Source of the DNA: Chlorobiaceae bacterium
Lineage (GTDB): Bacteria; Bacteroidota; Chlorobiia; Chlorobiales; Chlorobiaceae
DNA: 64,000 nucleotides
Direction of reading: 5' to 3'
Assembly (NCBI GenBank): GCA_013334525.1
Contig: JAAXXK010000008.1
Coordinates: forward strand, 3,614 to 67,613
A model generated the notes under the pieces. It was given only the letters and a program-made list of their open reading frames with translations. It was not told the DNA's origin and ran no database searches. The translations under genes were made by a program, and so were the position numbers. Below are positions 51,985 through 59,710 of this stretch, in pieces. The first letter of the stretch is position 1. Each line of letters opens with the position of its first letter.

Positions 51985-54378
51985 GTGCTTGTGAATCCAT
52001 CGACACAAAGGGCCGGCGAGCTGTTGAGGCAAGCTCTGGAGTTACATCAGGCAGGGCAACTCGCAAGGGCTCGAGCGATATATGAAGAGATACTGAAAAT
52101 AGAACCGGATCACTTCGAGGCATTGCACCTGCTTGGTGTCCAGGCTTACCAGACAAAAAACTTCCAGCGTGCGGTCGATCTTATCAATCAGGCTATTGAT
52201 ATCTTCCCGCAAAATGCCGCCTGTTATTCCAATCTGGGCCTGGCCCTGCATGAGCTTAAACAGTACGAAGCAGCCATAGAGAGTTATAACAGCGCCATAG
52301 CAATCAGGCCTGATTTTGCTGAAGCCTGGTTTAACAGGGGCAACGCTTTGATCGGGTTGAAAAAGCATGAAGCCGCCGTAGAGAGTTATGACAAGGCCAT
52401 AGCCATAAAACCGGCTTATGGCGAAGCGTGGTCAAATCGAGGCCTCGCTCTGGCAGTGCTCAAAAATTTTGCGGCGGCCATCGTGAGTTATGAAAAGACC
52501 CTGGCACTAAGGCCCGATAATGCTGAAGCCTGGTTCAATCAAGGCAATGCGCTGCAGGAATTCAAAAAGTACGAAGCGGCGACACTCAGTTATGACAGGG
52601 CATTGATGCTGAATCCCGATTATGTCGAAGCCTGGTTCAACCGGGGCAACGCACTGCGGGAGACGGGAAAACATGAAGAAGCGACACTCAGTTATGACAA
52701 GGTCCTTGCACTAAGGCCCGATAATGCCGACGCCTGGTTCAATCGAGGTATGTCGCTGGCGGAGCTTAATAAACATGAAGAGGCGATAAAGAGTTACGAC
52801 AGGGCTATATCGATCAGGCCTGACTGTGTAGAAGCATGGTCGAACCGGGGCAATGCCCTGCAGCAACTCAGAAAGTATGAAGAGGCGATAGAGAGTTACG
52901 AAAGGGCCATATCGATCAGGCCGGAATATGCCGATGCCTGGTCGAATCGGGGACTTGCGCTGGCGGAACTTGAGAAGCATGAAGAGGCGATAGAGAGTTA
53001 CGAAAGGGCCATATCGATCAGGCCGGAATATGTGGAAGCCTGGTCGAACCGTGGGTTGTCGCTGGCGGAACTCAAACGTCATGAAGAGGCGATTGAGAGT
53101 TATGAAAGGGCCATATCGATCAGGCCGGAATACGGCGAAGCCTGGTCGAATCGGGGACTGTTGCTGGCAGGGCTCAAGAAGTACGAAGAGGCGATAAGGA
53201 GTTATGACCGGTCGATATCGCTCAGGCCCGGCAGTGCTGAAGCCTGGTCAAATCGAGGGGTGGCATTGCAGGGGCTTGAAGAGTTTGCAAAGGCTGTTGA
53301 GAGCTATGAAAGGTCCATAGCCATCGATTCCGGTTTTGCCGCGGGTTACCTGAACAGGGGGCTGGTGTTTCAGGAGCTTGACAGGCATGAGGAGGCGATA
53401 GCCGATTACGAAAAGGCCATTACGCTCAACCCAGGGTTTGCGGAAGCCCATTTAAACAAGTCGTTGGCCTTGCTCTCTCGCGGCAATTATACAGAAGGTT
53501 GGGAGCTCTACGAGTGGCGCTGGAAAATGAAAAACTTTTCATCTCCCCGGCGTAACTTTACCCGGCCACTCTGGCTTGGTGATGAATCGATAGAGGGGAA
53601 AACCATTCTGTTACATGGTGAACAGGGGTTGGGAGATACGATTCAGTTTTGCCGTTACGTGAAACTGGTCGCCGATCTTGGTGCAAGGGTGATACTGGAA
53701 GCGGAGCCCCCGCTGGTCGGATTGCTGAAACAGCTGGATGATGTGGCTGAGCTGGTGGCCAAAGGGGAAGAGCTTCCCGGTTTTGACCTGCATTGTCCGT
53801 TGATGAGCCTGCCACTGGCGTTTAAAACTACCATCGACTCCATTCCGTACCCCTCCGGATATCTGACGGCTTATCCGGAAAAGGTGGCCGAATGGGCGCG
53901 CAGGCTGGGTCCGAAGGACAAACCGCGAATCGGGCTGGTGTGGAGCGGGAGCATATTGCATAAAAACGATTTGAACCGCAATGTGTCGCTTGCATCGATG
54001 ATGCGGCAACTAACGCCCGGAATGCAGTACGTGAGCCTCCAGAAAGAGATCAGGGATGTCGACAGGGATGCGCTGAAGGTACATTCAGATATAGTCCATT
54101 ATGGCGATGAGCTGAAGGATTTTACCGATACGGCGGCGCTTTGTTCGCTGGTGGATCTGGTTATCGGCGTCGATACAAGCGTGGTGCACCTGAGTGGGGC
54201 GCTGGGCAGGCCGACCTGGGTGATGCTTCCCTTCATACCCGACTGGCGCTGGCTGCGCGATCGGGATGACAGCCCATGGTACCTAAGCGCAAGACTTTAC
54301 CGGCAAGAAACGAGGGGTGATTGGCAAGGCGTTTTCGCAAGGCTCAGCGCCGATCTGTCTGGTCGTTCATGGTTTTGA
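51985..54378 (+). CDS. TPR protein with C-terminal GT9-like glycosyltransferase domain
   Basis: A 797-aa protein from GTG 51985 (GTG 51991 is also possible). Residues about 10-500 form at least thirteen 34-aa tetratricopeptide repeats of the form EAWSNRG...LKKYEEAIESYDRAIxIRPEY. The C-terminal part (about 525-797) resembles glycosyltransferase family 9 / heptosyltransferase-like domains: ILLHGEQGLGDTIQFCRY, GLVWSGS, LVDLVIGVDTSVVHLSGALGRPTWVMLP. TPR arrays probably bind the acceptor or a partner. It precedes the OGT-like gene by 78 bp. Confidence 0.88.
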   Translation: MLVNPSTQRAGELLRQALELHQAGQLARARAIYEEILKIEPDHFEALHLLGVQAYQTKNFQRAVDLINQAIDIFPQNAACYSNLGLALHELKQYEAAIESYNSAIAIRPDFAEAWFNRGNALIGLKKHEAAVESYDKAIAIKPAYGEAWSNRGLALAVLKNFAAAIVSYEKTLALRPDNAEAWFNQGNALQEFKKYEAATLSYDRALMLNPDYVEAWFNRGNALRETGKHEEATLSYDKVLALRPDNADAWFNRGMSLAELNKHEEAIKSYDRAISIRPDCVEAWSNRGNALQQLRKYEEAIESYERAISIRPEYADAWSNRGLALAELEKHEEAIESYERAISIRPEYVEAWSNRGLSLAELKRHEEAIESYERAISIRPEYGEAWSNRGLLLAGLKKYEEAIRSYDRSISLRPGSAEAWSNRGVALQGLEEFAKAVESYERSIAIDSGFAAGYLNRGLVFQELDRHEEAIADYEKAITLNPGFAEAHLNKSLALLSRGNYTEGWELYEWRWKMKNFSSPRRNFTRPLWLGDESIEGKTILLHGEQGLGDTIQFCRYVKLVADLGARVILEAEPPLVGLLKQLDDVAELVAKGEELPGFDLHCPLMSLPLAFKTTIDSIPYPSGYLTAYPEKVAEWARRLGPKDKPRIGLVWSGSILHKNDLNRNVSLASMMRQLTPGMQYVSLQKEIRDVDRDALKVHSDIVHYGDELKDFTDTAALCSLVDLVIGVDTSVVHLSGALGRPTWVMLPFIPDWRWLRDRDDSPWYLSARLYRQETRGDWQGVFARLSADLSGRSWF
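52879..53184 (+). repeat. Three near-identical 102-bp TPR units
   Basis: Units begin at 52879, 52981 and 53083, each opening GAAGAGGCGAT; they are nearly identical over the first 50 bp and encode EEAIESYERAISIRPEY. Recent amplification within the TPR array of the preceding gene. Confidence 0.85.
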
Positions 54379-54456
54379 CCAGGTGTCGATTTTCCGGTTC
54401 GGCACCATTTGTTTCATTTCCGTCGGGGTTTATCGACATCCAGTAGAATTTCCAAA

Positions 54457-56985
54457 ATGCCCAGATCAAACGCTCTCCCCAAGTCATCGACCGAACGTGC
54501 TGATGAGCTGTTCCGGCAGGCTTTGCAGTTGCATCAACAAGCTCATCTCGAACAGGCGGGCCGGATATATGAACAGATACTGAGAGAGATGCCCGATCAC
54601 TCCGACGCCCTTCACCTGCTTGGCGTTATCTCTTACCAGACGCAGGATTACCGGCGCGCTTCAGATTTGATCGGTCAGGCAATTGCGATTTCTCCATCCA
54701 ATGCCGCCTATTATTCCAATATGGGCCTTGTGTTGCACTGGTCCGGAAATTTTGACGGAGCCATAGCCAGTTATGACAAGGCTATAGCGCTTATGCCGGC
54801 GTATGCCGAAGCCTGGTTCAACAGGGGCAACTCGTTGCAGAAGCTTGACAGGCTCGATGAGGCGGTTGTCAGTTATGACCAGGCGATATCGCTCAGGCCG
54901 ACCTATGCCGAAGCATGGTCCAATCGGGGCTTTGTGCTGAGGAGGTTATTGAAGTCTGACGCTGCCATAGCGAGTTGTGACAGGGCCATTGCGATTAATC
55001 CCGTGTATGCCGACGCGTGGGCCAACCGTGGCAATGCCTTGATTGGGCTTGAACGATACGATGAAGCGATAGCCAGTTACGACAAGGCCATATCGTTCAG
55101 ACCCGAGTATACAGAAGTGTGGATCAATCGAGGCAATGCGCTGCAGGAGCTCAAGGCGTTTGAGGCAGCCATTGCCAGTTATGACCGGTCGATAGCGCTC
55201 GATCCCTCCAATGCTGAAGCCTGGTTGAACCGCGGCAACGCACTGAAGGCGCTGAATCGACCGGAAGCGGCGATAGGCAGTTACGACAAGGCCATATCGC
55301 TCAGGCCGGGGTATGTCGAAGCGTGGTTCAACCAGGCCAATGTGTTGCTCGGGCTCAGGCAATGGGATGCGGCTGTCGATCGTTACGACAAGGTCATATC
55401 GCTCAAACCGGAATATGCCGAAGCCCATTCCGACCGGGGTATCGCGCTGTATGAGCTCAAACAGCCCGAGGCGGCTATAGTCAGCTACGAGAGGGCCATA
55501 TCGCTTAAGCCCGGCCATGCGGAAGCCTACGCCAACCGGGGTGTGGTGTTGAGTGATATCAAGGAGTTCGATGCGGCATTGGCCTGTTATGAAAAAGCGC
55601 TCTCCATAAAACCTGATGGCGATTATTGGTCGGGAGAGTACCTGCATTTGAAAATGATGATCTGCGACTGGGCCGGCTTTGACCAGCTCTTAACTCGGGT
55701 GGTGACGAAGATAGGGAATCATGAAAGAGCCTCAACCCCATTCCCGGTTCTTTCGATGACCAGCTCACTATCAGCAACAAAGCAGGCAGCATTGAGCTAT
55801 GTTGAGGATAGATATCCAAAACAATTGAAGTCCCTTGATATTCCGAAGTCTTCAGGGCATGGAAGGATACGTATCGGATACTGCTCAGCCGATTTTCATG
55901 ATCATGCAACCATGTATTTGATGGCGGAGCTTTTCGAAAAGCACGATCGATCGAAGTTCGAGACTTTTGCATTTTCGTTTGGCCCTGACAGGAAAGAGGA
56001 TTCAATGAGAAAACGGGGTGTTGCCGCATTCGATCACTTCATCGATGTGAGGGCGATGTCGGACAAAGAGGTTGCGCTGATGTCAAGGGAGCTGGAGATC
56101 GATATTGCCGTTGACCTGAAAGGCTTTACCGAAAATGCACGTACGGGTATATTTTCATATCGGGCGGCGCCGATACAGGTGAACTATCTGGGTTATCCGG
56201 GAACCATGGGTGCGGAGTATATGGATTACCTTATCGCAGATCATACGCTGGTGCCGCAACACTCCCGGCAGTTCTATACGGAAAAACTCGTGTACCTGCC
56301 CTACACCTACCAGGTAAATGACGCGAACCGTCAGGTTGCCGACAGGGGCTTTACCCGCGAGGAACTGGGATTGCCGACGACTGGATTCGTCTTCTGCTGT
56401 TTCAACAATAATTATAAAATTACGCCGGAGACCTTCGACTGCTGGATGAGAATCCTTCAGCGTGTGGAGGGAAGCGTTCTCTGGCTTCTTGAGGACAATC
56501 CGCAAGCTTTGGGCAATCTGCGAAGAGAAGCTGCCAAAAGGGGAGTTGATGCCGTCAGGCTGGTATTTGCCCGCAGGATGCCGCTTGCCGAACACCTTGC
56601 GCGGCACCGGTCGGCAGACCTGTTTCTTGACACCCTTCCCTACAACGCCCACACAACGGCAAGTGATGCCCTGTGGACAGGCCTGCCTGTATTGACCCTT
56701 GCCGGGGAATCGTTCGCAGGCAGGGTGGCCGCAAGCCTGCTGAACGCCATTGAATTGCCGGAGCTCGTTACATTTACCCGGCAAGGGTACGAGGCCATGG
56801 CCATAGAACTCGCCACCGATCCTGAAAAGCTGGCCGTAATCAGCCGGAAACTGGAGAAAAACCGTCTATCCGCAGCGTTGTTCGACAGCAGCTTGTTTAC
56901 CCGCCATATCGAAGCGGCGTATGAACTGATGTACCAGCGTTATCATCTTGACCTGCCTCCCGACCATATCGATGTCAAGCCTTGA
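54457..56985 (+). CDS. TPR-containing O-GlcNAc-transferase-like glycosyltransferase (GT41, SPINDLY type)
   Basis: Predicted to glycosylate proteins or small acceptors. The start at 54457 (MPRSNALPKSSTERADELF) is chosen because it matches the N-terminus of the neighbour gene. It is 842 aa: about ten TPR units (residues 10-390), then a GT41 catalytic domain (about 465-830) with RIGYCSADFHDHATMYL, APIQVNYLGYPGTMGAEYMDY, FCCFNNNYKITPE and LFLDTLPYNAHTTASDALWTGLPVLT. This matches bacterial OGT/SPINDLY-like enzymes. Same TPR consensus as the preceding gene, so the two TPR arrays share origin. Followed by a terminator. Confidence 0.92.
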   Translation: MPRSNALPKSSTERADELFRQALQLHQQAHLEQAGRIYEQILREMPDHSDALHLLGVISYQTQDYRRASDLIGQAIAISPSNAAYYSNMGLVLHWSGNFDGAIASYDKAIALMPAYAEAWFNRGNSLQKLDRLDEAVVSYDQAISLRPTYAEAWSNRGFVLRRLLKSDAAIASCDRAIAINPVYADAWANRGNALIGLERYDEAIASYDKAISFRPEYTEVWINRGNALQELKAFEAAIASYDRSIALDPSNAEAWLNRGNALKALNRPEAAIGSYDKAISLRPGYVEAWFNQANVLLGLRQWDAAVDRYDKVISLKPEYAEAHSDRGIALYELKQPEAAIVSYERAISLKPGHAEAYANRGVVLSDIKEFDAALACYEKALSIKPDGDYWSGEYLHLKMMICDWAGFDQLLTRVVTKIGNHERASTPFPVLSMTSSLSATKQAALSYVEDRYPKQLKSLDIPKSSGHGRIRIGYCSADFHDHATMYLMAELFEKHDRSKFETFAFSFGPDRKEDSMRKRGVAAFDHFIDVRAMSDKEVALMSRELEIDIAVDLKGFTENARTGIFSYRAAPIQVNYLGYPGTMGAEYMDYLIADHTLVPQHSRQFYTEKLVYLPYTYQVNDANRQVADRGFTREELGLPTTGFVFCCFNNNYKITPETFDCWMRILQRVEGSVLWLLEDNPQALGNLRREAAKRGVDAVRLVFARRMPLAEHLARHRSADLFLDTLPYNAHTTASDALWTGLPVLTLAGESFAGRVAASLLNAIELPELVTFTRQGYEAMAIELATDPEKLAVISRKLEKNRLSAALFDSSLFTRHIEAAYELMYQRYHLDLPPDHIDVKP

Positions 56986-57061
56986 GGTCGGGCAATGCAG
57001 ATACAGATGCTCTACAGAAACAGAGAGGCCGCGACAGCAAACTGTGCACATAATAAACGAT

Positions 57062-57087
57062 AAAACCCCTTGTTGCGAAGGGGTTTT
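57062..57087 (+). terminator. Terminator after the OGT-like gene
   Basis: AAAACCCCTT - GTTGCG - AAGGGGTTTT, a perfect stem followed by GTC rather than a longer T-run. Confidence 0.8.
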
Positions 57088-57098
57088 GTCATGCCCGT

Positions 57099-57395
57099 GT
57101 GGTTGGCACCCATCCATGGACTCTTACCGATTTTGTGGTTTACCGCAAAGTCGACAAAAGTCCGGTACTTGTCATTGAAGTCGATGGATATGCGTTCCAT
57201 CGCGAAGGAACACGTCAAGCGGAACGTGATGCTCTGAAGGACTCTGTTTTGATGAAATGCGGGTTACCGATACTTCGCCTTTCGACGGTTGGGAGCGACG
57301 AGAGGGGGCTGATCAGGAAAAAGCTGGAGGATGTGGTATCGTTGAACCACGAAAAACACCATGAATCGGAAGATCAAATGTCAGTTTCTCTATAA
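57099..57395 (+). pseudogene. Fragment of a DUF2726-like nuclease-fold domain protein
   Basis: The frame encodes DFVVYRKVDKSPVLVIEVDGY followed by DALKDSVLMKCGLPILRLST, which resembles the C-terminal DUF2726 / restriction-endonuclease-like domain usually attached to helicase-like proteins. Nothing upstream continues it: the terminator at 57062-57087 and the OGT-like gene are directly adjacent. The start codon is not clear (GTG 57099). Probably a truncated remnant; function unlikely, but the nuclease-core D-x-E-x-D-type residues (IEVDG) persist. Confidence 0.6.
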
Positions 57396-57697
57396 AACCA
57401 AGTATAAACAGGACGCGCTCCACTGAATGCGTATTTAAGATTTTAAACAATAAAGGGTTATCTGGTATTTCCATGACTTTCTGCCTATTTTAAGAAGATT
57501 TAACACAATTGTTACAATAGAAGATGAGCCTGAAACAGTCCCGTATTTACGTTTTTATGGAAAATCCAGCGGATGCCAAAAAATGTGTAGAGGGAGGACC
57601 TCACCCCCGTCCCCAATTTCAAACCCTCTTTTTTCCGGAAACAAACCTTCTGGTTTTTCAACTCCCTGCCATGAAAAGATTTTGACCGAAAACTATA
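57396..57697. other. Gene-free AT-rich stretch
   Basis: About 300 bp without a convincing gene; frames here are short and cross the guaA-like remnant. Rich in A and T runs. I see no repeat or RNA. Confidence 0.4.
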
Positions 57698-57795
57698 CTC
57701 CCACTCGATCGTGGTCGGGTTTTGGGATTGATGTCGCAGGCCAGGCGGGTGATACCCCTGAGTTCGTTGATGATGGGGCTCGAAACGCACGGAGT
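57698..57795 (-). pseudogene. Decayed copy of the guaA 3' end, part 1
   Basis: Aligns to 61872-61970 (last codons of guaA) with roughly 80 percent identity by eye, including CTCCCACTCGATCGTGG and TTCGTTGATGATG, in the same orientation as the real guaA. It is broken by an indel and is not functional. Confidence 0.75.
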
Positions 57796-57916
57796 GGTCT
57801 CATGGTGCATAATCTATACCTGCGGAGTTTTCTGGCCGCTGAAAGAGGCTGGATTCAGGAAATCAAAAAAATCAGGTCTGTCATTATTAACATTCAGCCA
57901 GCCCATATCTTGTAGT

Positions 57917-59386
57917 ATGAATAAGTTAGTCAGGTACATTTGTTTCTATCTCGCAGGCGTGCTCCTGCTTTTGCCTTTCTGGATATTCGGCACCTTCGGC
58001 AGCGGGGTGACGGTTGAACAGATCATCTTCCACCTCCGTTCGGGCATTGAGGCCGTTGAAGCCATCGACCGCACCCTGAGGATCAGCTTTGCGCAGCACG
58101 TTCTCCTCATGCCGCTCCTCTTCCCGCTCACCGCGGCCATCCTCTCCATAACCGTTTCCCGGTTGGCCAGGGGCAGGTCGGCCATCGTCGAAAAACTGCT
58201 CGGCATCTCCTGCCTGCTGTTGCTTCTGGCCGGATCGGCTACCTTCATATATAAGTTGCACATCCCCCAATACATCGCATCGCGATTCGGGAACGACATC
58301 TTTTCAGGGCTCTATGTCGACCCCTCGAAACAGCGGTTCAAGCCCCCGGCAAAAAAGAAAAACCTGGTGCTGATCTATGTAGAGTCGCTCGAGACCGACC
58401 TTGCTGGTATCAGGCCGGGCAACGTCAACGCCATCAGCGCGATCGAGGAGCTTCCGGGCATCAAGGTGAAGGATTTCCTCCCGGCGCCTGGAACCGGATG
58501 GAGCATCGCCGGCATCTTCTCGAGCCAGAGCGGAGTGCCGCTCAAGCCGTTCTACTACAATCTCAAGGCAGAGGGGAATTTCATGGGCAATTTTGCTCAG
58601 CAGGGCTTATGCCCGAACCTGGTTTGCGTGAGCGACATCCTGTCCAGAAACGGATATACCCAGTACTTCCTGACCGGACCCGACCTCCGGTTCGCTGACA
58701 TGGACAAGTTCTTTTCAAGCCACCATTACAACTTCGCCATCGGTCGCGACGAATGGTTGAAGCGCGGCGTGGACAAGGAGCTGTTCACTACCTGGGGCGA
58801 CGGCATCCAGGATGATACCCTGTTCGATGAGGCTTACAAAATCATCAGCTCCGAAAGGGCCAGGAAACGACCGTTCGTCGTCTCCCTGATCACCGTCGAT
58901 ACCCATTTTCCGGACGGGTTCCCATCGCCAAGGTGCAACAGTGACGAGGCGCATTCGAGCTTTGCCGGAGCTTTCCGCTATACTACGAGGCAACTGGCCG
59001 CCATGGTAGGGAAGCTGATCGCGGATGGCGCCCTCGAGGATACGGAGATCATCATCATGGGAGACCACCTCTTCATGGCAAGCGACGAACAGATCAGGGA
59101 CAACTTCTCGAGCGACCGTCGAGTCTACTTCAAGATGATCACTGCTGGCAACCGCAAGCCGAACCGCGAAACGATGACCCATTTCGACATCGCGCCGACC
59201 ATTCTTGACCTTCTTGGCATGAGGAAGAATCCGGATGAGCATTTCGGCCTTGGCATCTCGCTCTTTTCGAAAATCCCGCCGGAGCAGTACGCTCACCACC
59301 TGAAGCAGGTGATGAGCGACGACATCCTCAGCCCCTCCATCGTCTACGACCGGTTCTGGAAATCGTCCCGTCAGGCAGGCAGGTAA
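57917..59386 (+). CDS. OpgB/MdoB-like phosphoglycerol transferase (sulfatase family)
   Basis: Membrane-anchored alkaline-phosphatase-superfamily enzyme that transfers phosphoglycerol to a periplasmic or surface glycan in the E. coli relative OpgB. The start at 57917 (MNKLVRYICFYLAG) follows an in-frame extension that reads through the guaA remnant. It is 489 aa: three membrane helices (6-28, 60-80, about 95-115), then a sulfatase domain with NLVLIYVESLE, GTGWSIAGIFSSQSGVPL, and IIIMGDHLFMASDE. The GTGWSIAG stretch is close to OpgB rather than LtaS. Acceptor unknown. Lies between the two guaA remnants. Confidence 0.8.
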   Translation: MNKLVRYICFYLAGVLLLLPFWIFGTFGSGVTVEQIIFHLRSGIEAVEAIDRTLRISFAQHVLLMPLLFPLTAAILSITVSRLARGRSAIVEKLLGISCLLLLLAGSATFIYKLHIPQYIASRFGNDIFSGLYVDPSKQRFKPPAKKKNLVLIYVESLETDLAGIRPGNVNAISAIEELPGIKVKDFLPAPGTGWSIAGIFSSQSGVPLKPFYYNLKAEGNFMGNFAQQGLCPNLVCVSDILSRNGYTQYFLTGPDLRFADMDKFFSSHHYNFAIGRDEWLKRGVDKELFTTWGDGIQDDTLFDEAYKIISSERARKRPFVVSLITVDTHFPDGFPSPRCNSDEAHSSFAGAFRYTTRQLAAMVGKLIADGALEDTEIIIMGDHLFMASDEQIRDNFSSDRRVYFKMITAGNRKPNRETMTHFDIAPTILDLLGMRKNPDEHFGLGISLFSKIPPEQYAHHLKQVMSDDILSPSIVYDRFWKSSRQAGR

Positions 59387-59425
59387 ACTCCGTCACCAAT
59401 GTCTGGTAATGGACTCTGGTACTTT

Positions 59426-59515
59426 GATACGCGGGCCAGGATGTCGGACGGCAGTTGAGCCCACAGTCGGGGCCGTCATCCCGCCGGTCGATTCGAGTGC
59501 GCTCACGGCAGGCTC
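59426..59515 (-). pseudogene. Decayed copy of the guaA 3' end, part 2
   Basis: Aligns to about 61958-62045 of guaA, directly continuing part 1 (57698-57795, which aligns to 61872-61970) with a small overlap; shared blocks include GATACGCGGGCCAGGA and TCGGTCGATTCGA-like segments. Same strand as guaA. Confidence 0.75.
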
Positions 59516-59710
59516 GTTCCCGCATCTTCAGTTCCATTGATCGCAATAATTTCTATTTTGATCAAGGATGATCATGATCAAAATATAGCCCTGGCTTTTC
59601 TTCGCATGGCAAGTACAACCTCCCGCCGAATTCACCTCAGCCCCGATGATCGTGTCTGATTATTTTTTCGAAACGATGCATGGGATCGTCATTATTCACC
59701 CGTATATCCG
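59516..59710. other. Intergenic, upstream of the acyltransferase gene
   Basis: About 195 bp with no gene. AT-rich around 59545-59590 with ATTTTGATCAAGGATGATC; a possible promoter for the acyltransferase. Confidence 0.35.

Noticed and set aside
52879-53184. CRISPR-like direct repeats
   Set aside because: The repeats are 102 bp, contiguous and in frame, encoding TPR units; there are no spacers.
57722-57916. Longer N-terminus for the OpgB-like protein
   Set aside because: The 65 extra residues come from the guaA remnant and lack any membrane or domain signature; ATG 57917 starts at a proper transmembrane segment.
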